Source: Mycolicibacterium gilvum (GTDB lineage: Bacteria > Actinomycetota > Actinomycetes > Mycobacteriales > Mycobacteriaceae). Taken from it: a stretch of DNA of 64,000 bases. The notes below the pieces were generated by a model. The model did not search any database. It worked only from the letters and a program-made list of their open reading frames with translations, and was not told the origin of the DNA. Position numbers and translations under genes: made by a program. Shown here one piece after another: positions 37,855-49,400 of the stretch (the stretch's first letter is position 1; each line of letters opens with the position of its first letter). The stretch lies in contig NZ_UGQM01000001.1 in assembly GCF_900454025.1 (NCBI RefSeq), positions 3,906,001 to 3,970,000 of the forward strand. Direction: 5' to 3'.

Positions 37855-39000
37855 CTAGCGTCCGGTGAAGGTCTCGCGCAGTTTCGAGAAGAGGCCGCCG
37901 CCCGATCCGTTGCCGCTGCTCTGCGCCGAGCGCACCTCGGCCGCCGCGCGGGTGCGTTCTTTGAGCGCGCGCAGCAACTCGACGTCCTCGTGGTCGAGGC
38001 GGGTCGGAACGACGACGTCGATGTGGGCGTGCAGATCGCCGCGCACTCCGGACCGCAGGTGCGGCATCCCGTGCCCGCGCAACGTGGTGACCGCTCCGGG
38101 CTGGGTACCGGCCGGGATCGTGATGTCGGTGGGACCGTCGAGGATCGCGTCGACCGAGACGGTGGTGCCCAGCGCCGCGTCGACCATCGGCACCGAGACG
38201 GTGCAGTGCAGGTCGTCGCCGTCGCGGACGAAGACCGGGTGGGGCTTCTCGTGCACCTCGACGTAGAGGTCGCCGGCCGGGCCGCCGCCGGGACCGACCT
38301 CGCCCTGGGCCGCCAGCCGCACCCGCATGCCGTCTCCGACGCCGGCCGGGATCTTGACGCTGATCTCGCGGCGCGCGCGGACGCGTCCGTCGCCGCCGCA
38401 GCGGTTGCACGGATTCGGGATGACCTCACCGACGCCGCCGCAGACGGGGCACGGACGCGAGGTCATCACCTGACCGAGCAGCGAGCGCTGCACGGTCTGC
38501 ACCTCGCCGCGTCCGCCGCAGGTGTCGCAGGACGTCGGTGTGGAGTCGCCGTGGGTGCCCTTGCCGTGGCACAGGTCGCACAGCACAGCGGTGTCGACGG
38601 TGACCTGCTTGGTCACGCCGGTGGCGCATTCGGCCAGGTCGAGACGCATCCGCAGCAGCGAGTCGGAGCCGGGCCGGACGCGGCCGATGGGTCCGCGCGA
38701 TGCGGTCCCGCCGCCGAAGAACGCCTCGAACACATCGCCCAGACCGCCGAAACCGGAGAATCCCCCGCCACCGGCCGCCGCGGACTCCAGCGGGTCGCCG
38801 CCGAGATCCACGATGCGGCGCTTCTCCGGGTCGCTGAGCACCTCGTAGGCCGCACTGATCTCCTGGAAGCGCGCCTGGGCGCCCTCGTCGGGATTCACAT
38901 CGGGGTGCAGCTCGCGGGCGAGCTTCCGATAGGCGCGCTTGATCTCAGAATCACTCGCGCCCTTGCTCACTCCGAGCAGCCCGTAATAGTCGCGTGCCAC
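37855..39000 (-). CDS. dnaJ2: Chaperone DnaJ2 (type I Hsp40)
   Basis: 381 residues. The J domain starts [20 protein letters not shown] and has the Hsp70-stimulating LHPDVNPD. A Gly/Phe-rich linker ([20 protein letters not shown]) is followed by four CxxCxGxG zinc repeats ([32 protein letters not shown]) and the substrate-binding C-terminal domains. It is a co-chaperone of DnaK. The start is GTG 39000, giving the usual [10 protein letters not shown] beginning; TTG 39006 is in frame too. It lies 51 bases after hrcA, whose product probably regulates the heat-shock set. Confidence 0.96.
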   Translation of the reverse strand: MARDYYGLLGVSKGASDSEIKRAYRKLARELHPDVNPDEGAQARFQEISAAYEVLSDPEKRRIVDLGGDPLESAAAGGGGFSGFGGLGDVFEAFFGGGTASRGPIGRVRPGSDSLLRMRLDLAECATGVTKQVTVDTAVLCDLCHGKGTHGDSTPTSCDTCGGRGEVQTVQRSLLGQVMTSRPCPVCGGVGEVIPNPCNRCGGDGRVRARREISVKIPAGVGDGMRVRLAAQGEVGPGGGPAGDLYVEVHEKPHPVFVRDGDDLHCTVSVPMVDAALGTTVSVDAILDGPTDITIPAGTQPGAVTTLRGHGMPHLRSGVRGDLHAHIDVVVPTRLDHEDVELLRALKERTRAAAEVRSAQSSGNGSGGGLFSKLRETFTGR

Positions 39001-39051
39001 GCTCAACCTTTCCCACCCGACCGATCCGCGTAAACCCCTGTGGGCCGCAGA

Positions 39052-40083
39052 TCAGCGGTTACCTAAGACCTCGCCAATATAGAGAGCAACAGCGGCGACG
39101 TTGGCAATGGTTCCCGGATAGTCCATCCGTGTGGGACCCAACACACCCATGCCGCCGAAGACCTTGCCCGCGCTGCCGTACGCGGTCGTGACCACCGAGG
39201 CCCCGGCCATCTCCTCGGCCTCGGTTTCGTGGCCGATACGCACCGTAACCTTGCCGGCCTCCTGCTGCTTGGCCAGCAGCCGCAGCACGACGACCTGCTC
39301 CTCGAGCGCTTCGAGCACCGACCGTAGCGAACCGCCGAAGTCGGCGGTGTTGCGCGTCAGGTTCGCGGTGCCGCCGAGCAGCAGACGCTCCTCACGGTGT
39401 TCGACCAGCGACTCGACCAGCACGGTGGCCGACCGTCCCACCGCGTTCGCCAGGCGACCCTGCCCGCCGAGATGCGACGCCAGATCCGACACCGCGATCG
39501 ACGCGGTCGTCAGCGGCTTGCCTTCCAGGGCCTGGCCCAGAAGATCCCGCAGCTGGGTGAGCTCGTCCTCGTCGATGGCGTCGCCGAGTTCGACGATGCG
39601 CTGGTCGATGCGGCCCGAGTCGGTGATCACGATGAGCAGCAGCCGCGCCGGGGTCAGGGCCACCACCTCGAGGCGCCGCACCGTCGACGTCGACAGCATC
39701 GGGTACTGCACCACCGCGACCTGCCTGGTCAGCTGTGCGAGCAGCCGCACCGCGCGGCGCAGCACGTCGTCGAGATCGACACCGGATTCCAGGAACGACA
39801 GGATCGCGCGACGTTCGGCGGACGACATCGGCTTGACGTCGTCGAGCCGGTCGACGAATTCGCGGTAACCCTTCTCGGTGGGCACGCGGCCCGAACTCGT
39901 GTGCGGCTGGGTGATGTATCCCTCGGCTTCGAGGACGGCCATGTCGTTGCGCACCGTCGCACTGGAGACCCCGAGATTGTGACGATCCACCAGGGTCTTG
40001 GAACCGATCGGCTCCTTCGTCGCGACGAAATCCGCGACTATGGCCCGCAACACCTCGAATCGACGGTCTTCAGCGCTCCCCAT
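39052..40083 (-). CDS. hrcA: Heat-shock repressor HrcA
   Basis: 343 residues. The N-terminal winged helix contains [20 protein letters not shown] and [20 protein letters not shown], standard for Hrc[17 protein letters not shown] and the C-terminal GAF-like domain with [14 protein letters not shown] complete the family pattern. HrcA represses groESL-type operons through CIRCE elements with help from GroEL. I see no CIRCE element in front of hrcA in this window. The hrcA-dnaJ2-rsmE order is conserved in mycobacteria. Confidence 0.95.
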   Translation of the reverse strand: MGSAEDRRFEVLRAIVADFVATKEPIGSKTLVDRHNLGVSSATVRNDMAVLEAEGYITQPHTSSGRVPTEKGYREFVDRLDDVKPMSSAERRAILSFLESGVDLDDVLRRAVRLLAQLTRQVAVVQYPMLSTSTVRRLEVVALTPARLLLIVITDSGRIDQRIVELGDAIDEDELTQLRDLLGQALEGKPLTTASIAVSDLASHLGGQGRLANAVGRSATVLVESLVEHREERLLLGGTANLTRNTADFGGSLRSVLEALEEQVVVLRLLAKQQEAGKVTVRIGHETEAEEMAGASVVTTAYGSAGKVFGGMGVLGPTRMDYPGTIANVAAVALYIGEVLGNR

Positions 40084-40253
40084 GGTTCACCTATCTGAAG
40101 AAAACTCCGACCTGGCCGCGTCCATTTTAGGGTGCGCCCGGTCGGCGCTGATCGGACAAGCCCGCGGACCCGAGGCGGGACAGGCCTAGGCAGGCTAACC
40201 TGACCACACAGAACCAGGTAATTGCGTGGGCAAGCGGCAGCGAAGGCGCGTCG

Positions 40254-40568
40254 ATGATCTTCAAAGGGGTTCGCGATGGTCGGCCCTACCCCGACCACGG
40301 GTTGTCCCATCGCCAGTGGGCGCAGATCCCGCCACGTCAGATCCGGCTCGACGAGCTCGTCATGACGACGACCGTGCTGGCACTCGACCGACTGCTCTCC
40401 GAGGATTCGACGTTCTACGGCGACCTGTTCCCGCACGCGGTGAAGTGGCGCGGCAACGTCTACCTGGAGGACGGCCTGCACCGGGCCGTGCGGGCGGCCC
40501 TGCGCAACCGGACGGTGCTGCACGCGCGGGTCTTCGACATGGACGGTCCCCTGCCCCAACCGGGCTGA
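40254..40568 (+). CDS. Small conserved protein with ParB-like C-terminal motif, Rv2375-like
   Basis: 104 residues. The central part (RQIRLDELVMTTTVLALDRL and STFYGDLFPHAVKWRGNVY) leads to YLEDGLHRAVRAALRNRTVL, which resembles the ParB/sulfiredoxin-type nucleotide-binding pattern (D-G-x-H-R...A). A homologue of the same size lies between hrcA and the mbt cluster in M. tuberculosis. Function is unknown. The ATG at 40254 lacks a strong ribosome site. It is divergent from hrcA and convergent with mbtH, 2 bases apart. A weak IdeR-like half site lies 51 bases upstream. Confidence 0.65.
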   Translation: MIFKGVRDGRPYPDHGLSHRQWAQIPPRQIRLDELVMTTTVLALDRLLSEDSTFYGDLFPHAVKWRGNVYLEDGLHRAVRAALRNRTVLHARVFDMDGPLPQPG

Positions 40569-40570
40569 CG

Positions 40571-40786
40571 TCAGCCCGCCGACATCGCCTCGCGCAGGCT
40601 GCGTGGCCGCAGATCGGTCCAGTTCCGTTCGACGTAGTCGAGGCACTCGGCACGGGTGCTCTCGCCGAACACCACCCGCCAACCCGCCGGCACCTCCGCG
40701 AAGGACGGCCAGAGGCTGTGCTGCCCCTCGTCGTTGACAAGGACGCAGAAGCGGCCCTCGTCGTCATCGAACGGGTTGGTGTTCAT
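40571..40786 (-). CDS. mbtH: MbtH, NRPS activator protein
   Basis: 71 residues with the complete MbtH-like pattern: [40 protein letters not shown] and [17 protein letters not shown], including the conserved tryptophans and the NPFDD start. MbtH proteins bind NRPS adenylation domains and are needed for their solubility or activity; here the partners are MbtB, MbtE and MbtF. The ATG at 40786 has AGGAG at good spacing and lies inside the 3' end of mbtG (23-base overlap). It is the last gene of the mycobactin operon. Confidence 0.96.
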   Translation of the reverse strand: MNTNPFDDDEGRFCVLVNDEGQHSLWPSFAEVPAGWRVVFGESTRAECLDYVERNWTDLRPRSLREAMSAG

Positions 40787-42056
40787 CACTGCTCCTCACT
40801 GAACGCTGTTGTGCGGCACCGAGCTCCGCGCCGAGGACCCGGTCGGACAGCAGCCCGAGGCAGGACAGGTTCGGAAATCCCGGCCCCTGGGTGAGCCCGG
40901 ACAGGCCGGGCAGGAACAACTTCGGGCTCACGTTCGAGACCGCCAGGTCGTAGCCGATCGACTCGCAGAGCGCGTCACCGGTCAACGTCCCGCCCAGACC
41001 GAGCTCGATGAGGTCACGCGCATCCTGACCCAGCAGGGGCAGGAACCACAGTGCGTCTGCCCCCGAGCCGTCGATCACCAGGTCGAAGCCGTGCACGGTT
41101 TCGAGCCGCTCTCCGCCGCGATCGCTGTTGAGCGTCAACCGGATCCGGCCGTCGCGGGGTACGGCGTGTGCGACCCTGCCGCGCAGGTGCCGGATGCGGT
41201 CGTCGGCCAGCAGGGCATCCTGCACTCTCGCCGAGAACACCCCCCGGTCGGTGCGGGCCATCGCGTCGCGCCGCTCGGCCGGCGTCAACCCCGTCCAGCC
41301 GGTGGGGTCTGAGAACAGCGTGTTCTCGAAGAAGCTCTCGCCCCGGGTGAACAGCGTGACCGACGGCGAGATCACGGTGATCGTCGAAACACGGTGCCGA
41401 AACAGCTCGTTGAGCATCGACGCGGCCGTCTCGCCGCCACCGATCACGGCGACCCGTTCCGCGGCGATCCGTTCGTGTTCGGCTGCGCGATGCCAGAACT
41501 GGGCGATCGAGAGCACCCGGGGATGCCCCGGAAGTATCGAGCGTTCGGCCTGACCGGGGCCGGTGATCATCACCCCGTCGGAATGCAGCACCGTGTCGTG
41601 GGTGTGCAGCGCCCAGCGCTCGCCGTCGACCGAGATGCGTTGCACGTCACCGGAGACGACGGTCATGTCGATCTGCTCGGCGACCCAGCGCAGGTACCGC
41701 GCCCAGCGGTGATGCGGCGGTGCCGGGCGGCCGCGGTCGATCCACTCCGCGAAACTTCCGGTGGCGATCAGGTAGGACTGCCAGCTGTAGCGCGTCATCC
41801 GCTCGTCGAGTTCGGCGTTGCGACGGCGCACGAGCGCGGAGCGGTACGGGAAGCCGACGTCCTTCTCGGGGTTGGTGCCGAGCCGGTGCTGCCCGTCGGT
41901 CCAGCCGCCCATCGCGTCCCAGTTCGCGCCCACCTCGGCGCGCTCGACCACGACCACGTCGGGCGCGTCGACGCCCATGTCGCGCAGCACCGCCGCCTTG
42001 GCGGCCACGGCCACCCCTTTGGCGCCGGCTCCGATCACCGTCAGCGTCGGGTTCAT
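40764..42056 (-). CDS. mbtG: MbtG, L-lysine/peptidyl-lysine N6-monooxygenase
   Basis: 430 residues of the flavin N-hydroxylating monooxygenase family. The FAD motif is [14 protein letters not shown] at the N-terminus, the NADPH motif is [18 protein letters not shown] in the middle, and the C-terminal segment is [20 protein letters not shown]. The enzyme places the N6-hydroxyl group on lysine that becomes the hydroxamate iron ligands of mycobactin. The first glycine motif reads GAGAKG rather than GxGxxG with a final small residue, as in M. tuberculosis MbtG. The ATG at 42056 overlaps the mbtF stop by four bases. Confidence 0.95.
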   Translation of the reverse strand: MNPTLTVIGAGAKGVAVAAKAAVLRDMGVDAPDVVVVERAEVGANWDAMGGWTDGQHRLGTNPEKDVGFPYRSALVRRRNAELDERMTRYSWQSYLIATGSFAEWIDRGRPAPPHHRWARYLRWVAEQIDMTVVSGDVQRISVDGERWALHTHDTVLHSDGVMITGPGQAERSILPGHPRVLSIAQFWHRAAEHERIAAERVAVIGGGETAASMLNELFRHRVSTITVISPSVTLFTRGESFFENTLFSDPTGWTGLTPAERRDAMARTDRGVFSARVQDALLADDRIRHLRGRVAHAVPRDGRIRLTLNSDRGGERLETVHGFDLVIDGSGADALWFLPLLGQDARDLIELGLGGTLTGDALCESIGYDLAVSNVSPKLFLPGLSGLTQGPGFPNLSCLGLLSDRVLGAELGAAQQRSVRSSDEHQPVR

Positions 42057-45000
42057 CGCAGAACCTCCCGCAGTGTGTCCTGCCAGATGGTCTGCATCTC
42101 CTCGACGTCGGTGTCGCTCAGGATCTCCGGCAGCACTCGCCACTGCGCGACCAGCGCCGGCTCGTCACCGTGGGCGACGACCGCGGCGACCACGGTGAGT
42201 TCATGGCGGACCGCCGCGTTCGGCTCGGGCACCGTGGACAGGCCGCTCAGCAGCAGGCGATCGGCGACGATCGCGCCGGAGGGAACCAGGTCGGTGCGCC
42301 CGAGATAGTTCAACAGGATCTGCGGCTCCGGGTGGGCCTTCAACACCTCGGAGGTGTCGGGGCGCAGGTACCGCAGCAGTCCGTAGTCGATTCCCCCGGC
42401 CGGCACCCCGGCGATCAGTTCCGTTGTCGCACCGGGGCTGTCGTCGTGCAGCCGGAGCGGGTAGATCGCCGAGAGCAGCCCGACCGTGTCGGCGGTGTCG
42501 GCGGTGTCCGCTTCGGCAAGGGCGGCGCGCCCGTGTGTCTCCAGCGCCACCAGCGGTGGCGGGGTGGGTTGATTGCGGCGTCCACGCCATTCGGTGATCG
42601 TGCGGCCGAGGGCCGCGACCAGCACGTCCAGCACCTGGTGCGGCCCCGCGAGCAGACGTGCCGTGACGTCGGCGCCGGTGACCGTGACGGTGACACGGAC
42701 GTCCCCGGCGCGGTCGGTGTCGGGCCGCACCCGCCGAGCCCCGAGCGCGGGGTCGGGACCGCCGAGTTGGTCCAGCCAGAACTGCAAGCCGTCCGAGCTC
42801 TCGGCCCGCTCGCGCAGCAGGTTCGACCACTGCCGGTAGCCGGTGTGCTCGCCGAGGGCCGCCGGTGCGCGACCGCCGGCGAGGGCGTGCCAACCTGCGT
42901 CGAGCTCACCGATGACGATCTGCCATGACACCGGATCCATCGCCAGCACGTGCGCGGTGAGCAGCAGGACACTGTTCGTCGAGTCCGCGTCGTCGCTCCC
43001 GCGAAGCCACACCGCGCCCCACAGCGGCCCCCGCTGCGGGTCGAGGTGTTCCAGCGCGGCCGCGGCGTGACGGGCCACCGCCGCGCTCCCCTCGTCGCCG
43101 ACCTCGATCTCGGTCAGCGGAAGGTCGAAGCCACCGTCGACCAGCGTCATGGAGGCCCGGTCGAGTCGTGTGCGCAGAACCGGGTGGGCGTCGACGACAC
43201 TCTGCAGCAGCGCCCTGATCTGCGGTCCGGTGATACCGCGCGGAAGCCGCAGCGCCTCCGTCGAGGCCAGCCGGCGGGGATCGCCGAACTCGTAGAGCCA
43301 ATGGGCGTTGGGCAGCAACGCGATCGGACCGCTGCCCTCGTCGGCCGACGGTGGCCCGCTGCCGGCGTCGTCGATCGCGGCGGCCAGCTCGCGCACGGTG
43401 GTGCAGTCCAGCATCAGCTTCGCGCGCATCACCACACCGCGACGGCGCGCGGTCTGCACGACCGACAGCGCCACGATGCTGTCCAGACCGAGCTCCAGGA
43501 AATCGGCCGTGACGTCGATCTCGCCCACCCCGAGAACCTCGGCCAGTACGGCTGCCAGCTCGACCTCGGTCGGGGTCTGGGGCCGCGTCGCCGCGCCGTC
43601 GGCGGCCGGTTCGAGTGCGACCAGTGCGGGCTCGTCGATCTTGCCGTGGGCGGTCAGCGGGATCCGGTCGACGGCGACGATCGCGTTCGGCATCAGATAG
43701 CGGGGCAACCTCCTGCCCAGCCATGCGCGGAGCTCACGCAGTTGCGGCTCGCCGGTCACGTAGGCGGTGAGCCGGTGTCCGTCCCGGTGGGGGCGCACCG
43801 CCACGTACGCCTGACCGACGGCCGGGTGGGTGCGCAGCACCGCGGCGACCTCGCCGGGCTCCACCCGGAAGCCCCGGATCTTCACCTGGGTGTCCGATCG
43901 GCCGAGGAACGCCAATGTCCCGTCGACGGCGCGACGCACGACGTCGCCGGTGCGGTACATCCGCGCGCCGGGAACGAAGGGGTCGGGAACGAACCGTGCC
44001 GCGGTCTCCCCCGGCCGGCCGAGATATCCGCGGGTCAGCTGGCCACCGGCCAGATACAGTTCGCCGGCGGCCCCGGAAGGCACCGGCCGCAGCCACGAGT
44101 CCAGCACGTAGGCGCGGGTGGGCGCGGTCGGTCGGCCGATGGTGGGTCGCTCGTGGGCGCCGATCTCGGCCACCACCGCCTCCACCGTCGTCTCGGTGGG
44201 GCCGTAGCAGTTGAACGCCGACATCCCGGTGCGTGCGCACTCCTGCCGGATCTGTTGCCACAGACCGGGATCGACGGCTTCACCACCGAGTGCGAGCACC
44301 GCCAGCGGAACGGTCGACAGCAGCCCGACGTCGCGCAACCGGGCGAACATCGAGGGCGTGGTGTCGATCATGTCGACACCGAACCGGGCGATGGTGTCGA
44401 CGAGCGCCTCCGCGTCGCGTTGGGTGGCGTCGTCGACGATATGCACGGAGTGCCCGTCCAGCAGCGCCGCCAGCGGCTGCCACGCGGCGTCGAAGGTGAA
44501 CGACCACGCATGCGCGATGCGCAGAGGCCGGCCCACCCGGTCGGCCGCGGGCCGCAGGATCGCGCCGATGTGGTCGTCGGCGTAGGCCAGCAGTGCCCGG
44601 TGAGTTCCGATGACGCCCTTGGGTTCTCCGGTGGTTCCCGACGTGAACACCACATAGGCGGCCTGCCCGGGCAGCGTCTCGGCCGGACGGTACTGCGCGG
44701 GCGGTTCGGCGGTGGCCCGGGCGACCGTGTCCTCGTCCACGACGACGGTCACCCCTGCGCGCCGCAGGATCACCTCGATGCGGTCGGCCGGCATCGCCGG
44801 GTCCAGGGGCACGATCGCACCGCCGGCCTTGAGCACGGCGAACATCGCCACCACGTAATCCGCGCCGCGCCGCAGCCGGACCGCCACCGGCGTCTCCGTG
44901 CGCACTCCCGAGGCGGTCAGCACCGCGGCCAACCGGTCCGCGGCCTCGTCGAGTTGACGGTAGGTCAGTGCACCGCCGTCCCAGCTCAGCGCCACCGAAC

Positions 45001-46417
45001 CCAGCCTGGCCGAGGCGGTTTCGGTGAACCGGGTGTGCACGCCGGTGCTGGGCGACGGGGTCGGGGCGGCTTCGGAGACGGGGACGGGGACGGGGTGATC
45101 GTCGGGTGAGATGCTGATCTCGCGCAGCGGCCGGTCCCAGCCCTCGACGATGCGTGACACCGTGGCGAGCAGGCGTGTCCCCAGCGCCCGGGGCGTGATC
45201 TGGCCGAGCGCAACGTCTTTCGCCTCGACCAGCACGGTCAGCCGACCGTCGGTGAGGTGTGCGGCGATGGTCACCGGGAAGTGCGCGAGGCTCTGCAGCG
45301 CCACCGGCGTGAACGTGGCACCGGCGGCTTCCAGCGTGCCGGCGCCCGCCACCGCGCCCGGCGGGAAGTTCTCGTACACCAGCAGGGTGTCGAACAACTC
45401 GCCCACCCCGGCCAGCGCCCTGAGCTCGGCGTGGCCGAGATAGCTGTGGTCCCGCAGCGTGGCGGCATCCTGTTGCAGCGCACGACATTGCGCACCGACG
45501 GTGAGCGCCGGATCGAGCCGGACGCGCAACGGGACCGTGTTGACGAACAGTCCGATCATCGACTCGACGCCCGCGAGGTCGTCGGGGCGCCCGGACACCG
45601 TCACTCCGAACGTGATGTCGTCCCGGTCGGTCAGTGATGACAGGGTGAGCGCCCACGCGAGTTGGACCAGCGAGTTCACGGTCACACCGCGGGCCCTCGC
45701 CGCGTCGACGACCGTCTCGGTGATGGAGGGGTCGGCGGTCAGCTCGACCATGCCCGGCAGCCCGTCGCCGATCGTCGCGGCGCCCAGTGCCGGGGCCAGG
45801 AGCGTGGGGCCGTCGAGGTCCGCGAGGTGCGCGCGCCACAGGGACCGGGCGTGGTCCTGGTCGCGCGCCGCCAGCCAGCCGATGTAGTCGCGGTAGGGCC
45901 GCGGCGCGTCGGTCAGCGCGGAGGTGTTCCCCGCGGCCCGGTACAGCGCCAGCAGTTCGGACACCAGCAGCGACAGCGACCAGCCGTCGATCACGATGTG
46001 GTGGGCGGTGATCACGAAACGCCAACGCTGCTGCCCGGTTTCGAGCAGCAGGAACCGCATGGCCGGCCCGCGGCCCAGATCGAACCGGCGCGCACGCTCC
46101 TCCCGCTCGAGGGTTTCGACCTCCGCCCCGTCACACCGGACATGGCGCCACAGGACCTCCACCTTCTCCGGGATCACCTGTACCGGCCGTTTCAGGTCGC
46201 CCTGGAAGAACCCGGCGCGCAGGTTCGGATGGCGTGCGAGCACCGCGGCGGCGCAGTCGTGCAGCAGCGAGACGTCCAGTGCGCCGGTGATGTCGGCGCT
46301 CATCCCGATCAGGTACGGGTCGTCGCCGTCACTCATCGCCGTGAGCGAGTACAACCCCTGCTGCAGCGGGCTGAGCGCCATCACATCGGCGATGGCGCCG
46401 GTCTTCGCCGCCGTCAC
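42053..46417 (-). CDS. mbtF: MbtF, nonribosomal peptide synthetase (C-A-PCP plus degenerate terminal domain)
   Basis: 1454 residues. The condensation domain (about 10-430) has HHIVIDGWS at about 142. The adenylation domain (about 455-960) has [33 protein letters not shown] and [10 protein letters not shown]. The carrier domain has [15 protein letters not shown] at about 978. The last 400 residues form a second condensation/epimerisation-like domain whose core reads [10 protein letters not shown], not HHxxxDG, so the catalytic second histidine is missing. MbtF adds the second, cyclising lysine of mycobactin. The GTG at 46417 overlaps mbtE by four bases, and the gene overlaps mbtG by four at the other end. 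Confidence 0.93.
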   Translation of the reverse strand: MTAAKTGAIADVMALSPLQQGLYSLTAMSDGDDPYLIGMSADITGALDVSLLHDCAAAVLARHPNLRAGFFQGDLKRPVQVIPEKVEVLWRHVRCDGAEVETLEREERARRFDLGRGPAMRFLLLETGQQRWRFVITAHHIVIDGWSLSLLVSELLALYRAAGNTSALTDAPRPYRDYIGWLAARDQDHARSLWRAHLADLDGPTLLAPALGAATIGDGLPGMVELTADPSITETVVDAARARGVTVNSLVQLAWALTLSSLTDRDDITFGVTVSGRPDDLAGVESMIGLFVNTVPLRVRLDPALTVGAQCRALQQDAATLRDHSYLGHAELRALAGVGELFDTLLVYENFPPGAVAGAGTLEAAGATFTPVALQSLAHFPVTIAAHLTDGRLTVLVEAKDVALGQITPRALGTRLLATVSRIVEGWDRPLREISISPDDHPVPVPVSEAAPTPSPSTGVHTRFTETASARLGSVALSWDGGALTYRQLDEAADRLAAVLTASGVRTETPVAVRLRRGADYVVAMFAVLKAGGAIVPLDPAMPADRIEVILRRAGVTVVVDEDTVARATAEPPAQYRPAETLPGQAAYVVFTSGTTGEPKGVIGTHRALLAYADDHIGAILRPAADRVGRPLRIAHAWSFTFDAAWQPLAALLDGHSVHIVDDATQRDAEALVDTIARFGVDMIDTTPSMFARLRDVGLLSTVPLAVLALGGEAVDPGLWQQIRQECARTGMSAFNCYGPTETTVEAVVAEIGAHERPTIGRPTAPTRAYVLDSWLRPVPSGAAGELYLAGGQLTRGYLGRPGETAARFVPDPFVPGARMYRTGDVVRRAVDGTLAFLGRSDTQVKIRGFRVEPGEVAAVLRTHPAVGQAYVAVRPHRDGHRLTAYVTGEPQLRELRAWLGRRLPRYLMPNAIVAVDRIPLTAHGKIDEPALVALEPAADGAATRPQTPTEVELAAVLAEVLGVGEIDVTADFLELGLDSIVALSVVQTARRRGVVMRAKLMLDCTTVRELAAAIDDAGSGPPSADEGSGPIALLPNAHWLYEFGDPRRLASTEALRLPRGITGPQIRALLQSVVDAHPVLRTRLDRASMTLVDGGFDLPLTEIEVGDEGSAAVARHAAAALEHLDPQRGPLWGAVWLRGSDDADSTNSVLLLTAHVLAMDPVSWQIVIGELDAGWHALAGGRAPAALGEHTGYRQWSNLLRERAESSDGLQFWLDQLGGPDPALGARRVRPDTDRAGDVRVTVTVTGADVTARLLAGPHQVLDVLVAALGRTITEWRGRRNQPTPPPLVALETHGRAALAEADTADTADTVGLLSAIYPLRLHDDSPGATTELIAGVPAGGIDYGLLRYLRPDTSEVLKAHPEPQILLNYLGRTDLVPSGAIVADRLLLSGLSTVPEPNAAVRHELTVVAAVVAHGDEPALVAQWRVLPEILSDTDVEEMQTIWQDTLREVLR

Positions 46418-49400
46418 GGCGACCCGTCCTGTTCGGCCGCCCAGGACGTCGCGACCATCGCCAGTTCCTCGGGCGTCAGCCCGGAGGCCGACATCGGGTC
46501 GTGCCGCACATCCGCGACCTCCGGCGTCTTCGCCGTGTCGAGCGCCACCGCGAGGTCGTGAACGACGGGGTGTTCGAACACCATTCGGGCGCTCAGCCGC
46601 AATCCCGCCTGCTTGGCCCTCGCCGCCAGCTGCACCGCGAGGATGCTGTCGCCGCCCAGTTCGAAGAAGTCGTCGAAGCGCCCGATGCCGGTGCCGTCGT
46701 GCAGCTCGACGAGAACGTCGGCGAGCATCCCGACGAGTGCCTTCTCGGTGTCGGTGCGCGCCGGCTCGCTGGGCCCCCCGACGCGAGGCGCGGGCAGCGC
46801 CCGCCGAGTCGCGGGCAGCGCGTCCAGGACCGTGATCGAGGTCGGGGCAGACTCCGGCGCCACGGCCGCCCGGACGGTTTCGGCGAACGACGCCGGGTCG
46901 TCGACGGGTTCGGAGGGCACCACGTAGCCGACGACCGCGGTGCGGTGTCCGATCTCCCAGGTGCGGACCGCGGCCGCCGCGACGCCGGGGACCGCAGCCA
47001 GCGCGGCCTCCAGGTCGTGGTCCACGCGCTCGACGTACTGCAACCGGCCGTCCTCGGTCCAGCGGGCACGATCACCCCGACGGTCCGGAGCACCGGTGTA
47101 GTGGACGTCGGCGACCACACCCACGGGCACCGGATGGCCCGCACCGTCGAGCAGCACGGCCTCGGCGCCGGCGCCGGGGCGCACGGGTTCCGCGATCACC
47201 ACGTCGTCGACGCGCCGTTCCGGATCGTCGGCGAACGCGGTGATCACCGCGCTCAACCATCCGGCGAACCGCTCGGCGGTGGCGCGCGTGTAGAGCTCCG
47301 TGCGGTAGATCACGTGCCCGCGGTAACCGTTCTCGCCGGCGAAGAAGTTGACCGACAGATCGGCGTGGGCCATGTCGAAGGTCGGTTCCAGTGCGGTGAA
47401 CGTGGTCTCGCCGTCCGGACCGGTAGCGATGACCCTGTCCTGCGGAAGCTCGTCTCGCACATGGACGACCACGCCGAACAACGGGTTGCGCGACAGCGAC
47501 CGCACCGGGCTGACGGCGTCGACCACCTGATCGAACGGCAGATCCTGGTGGGCGTAGGCGGCCAGGGCCATCTCGCGGGACCGGAACCCGACGTCACGCA
47601 GCGACGGGTTGTCGCGCAGATCGTTGCGCAGCACCAGGATGTTGATGAAGAACCCGATCAGCTGGTCGAGTTCGGACTCGGTGCGTCCGGCCACCGGTGT
47701 GCCCAGCGGGATGTCGGGGCCCTCGCCCGCTTTGTACAGCGTCACGGCGACCGCGGCCTGCAGCAGCATGAACTCGGTGGCGCCGACCTCCCGGCTCAAC
47801 GTCACCAGCTTCTCCCGGATCCCTGCGTCGAGGGTGAACTCGACGGCGTCCGCGGCGCCGCTGGGCACCGACGGGCGTACGAGGTCGGGTTGCAGCCCGG
47901 TCTCGGCACTCAGCCCCTCGAGTTGCTGGGTCCAGTACCGGCGTTGTGCCGCAACGATTCCCGAGTCGTCCGCGAGCAGAGCCGACTGCCAGGCCGCGTA
48001 GTCGGCGTACTGCACCGGCAGCGGCGCCCAGGTCGGCGCCTCCCCGGCGCGCCGGGCCCGGTAGGCGGTGAGCAGTTCGGTGAACAACACCCCACCCGAC
48101 CAGTGGTCGGCGGCGATGTGGTGGACCACGACGGACAACGCGTGTTCACCGGGGATCGACAGCACGGCCACCCGGATCGGCCACTGGTTCTCCAGGTCGA
48201 AGACACGCCGGCGTTCGTCGTCGAGCGCGCCGACCAGCCACGCATCGTCGGGGCCGCTGTCGCGCCGGACCGGGAAGCCCGGATCCGGGGCGTTGACCAA
48301 CTGGTAGGGCACACCGTCGATCTCGCAGAACGTGGTGCGCAGGCTCTCGTGCCGGTTGACGACGTCGCGGACCGCCTCGATCAGCGCGTCGACGTCGCAC
48401 GGCCCGGCGAACCGGGCCGCGAACGGCACGTTGTTGACCGGTCCCGGACCCTCGATGCGGTACTGGAACCACTGCCGCAGCTGCGCGGCCGACATCGGCG
48501 CCGGGCCGTCGTGCGGGACGGCGAGCAGCCGGGGCCGCAGCGGCGCCGACCCGCCGGCGGCGAGTTCGTCGACACGTTCGGCGAGCCGGGCCACGGTGCC
48601 GAGTTCGAAGATCTCCCGGATCTCCATGTCCACACCGCAGCGTGAGCGCACCGCGCTGACCAACTTGGTGGCCAGCAGCGAATGCCCGCCGAGCTCGAAG
48701 AAAGAGTCGTCGACGCCGACCCGCGCGACCCCGAGCAGCTCGGAGAACAGTTGCGCCAGATGCTGTTCGGTCTCTGTCTGTGGTTCGCGGTAGTCGGTGG
48801 CGGTGGTGATCTCGGGCAGCGGCAGCGCGGCGCGGTCGATCTTGCCGTGGGCGGTGATCGGGATCTCGTCGAGGACGACGTAGCCCGCCGGTGTCATGTA
48901 ATCCGGCAGCGCGGCGGCGACGCGTTCGCGCACCCTGGCCAGGTCGACGTCCTCCCCCGCGGCCGGCGTGACGTAGCCGACCAGGCTCATGCCCAGACCC
49001 GGAAGATCCTGGCCGAGGACGACCGCCTGGCCGACCGACGGATCGACGCTGATCGCTGCGGCCACCTCGCCGAGCTCGATACGGAAGCCGCGGATCTTGA
49101 CCTGGTCGTCGGCCCGCCCGACGAACTCCAGATCGCCGTCGGCGTTGCGGCGGGCCAGATCACCCGAACGGTAGAGGCGGCCACCGACGGTGAACGGATC
49201 GGCGACGAAGCGCTCGGCGGTCAGCGCCGGCCTGCGGTGGTATCCGCGCGCGACGTGGCCTCCGCCGATGTAGATCTCGCCGATCGCGCCGACCGGCACC
49301 GGTCGCAACGCGTCGTCGAGCAGGTGCACCGTGGTGTTGATCTTCGGCGTGCCGATCGGCACGATCCGGGATCCCTGGGTGCCCTCGACCTTGTAGCGGG

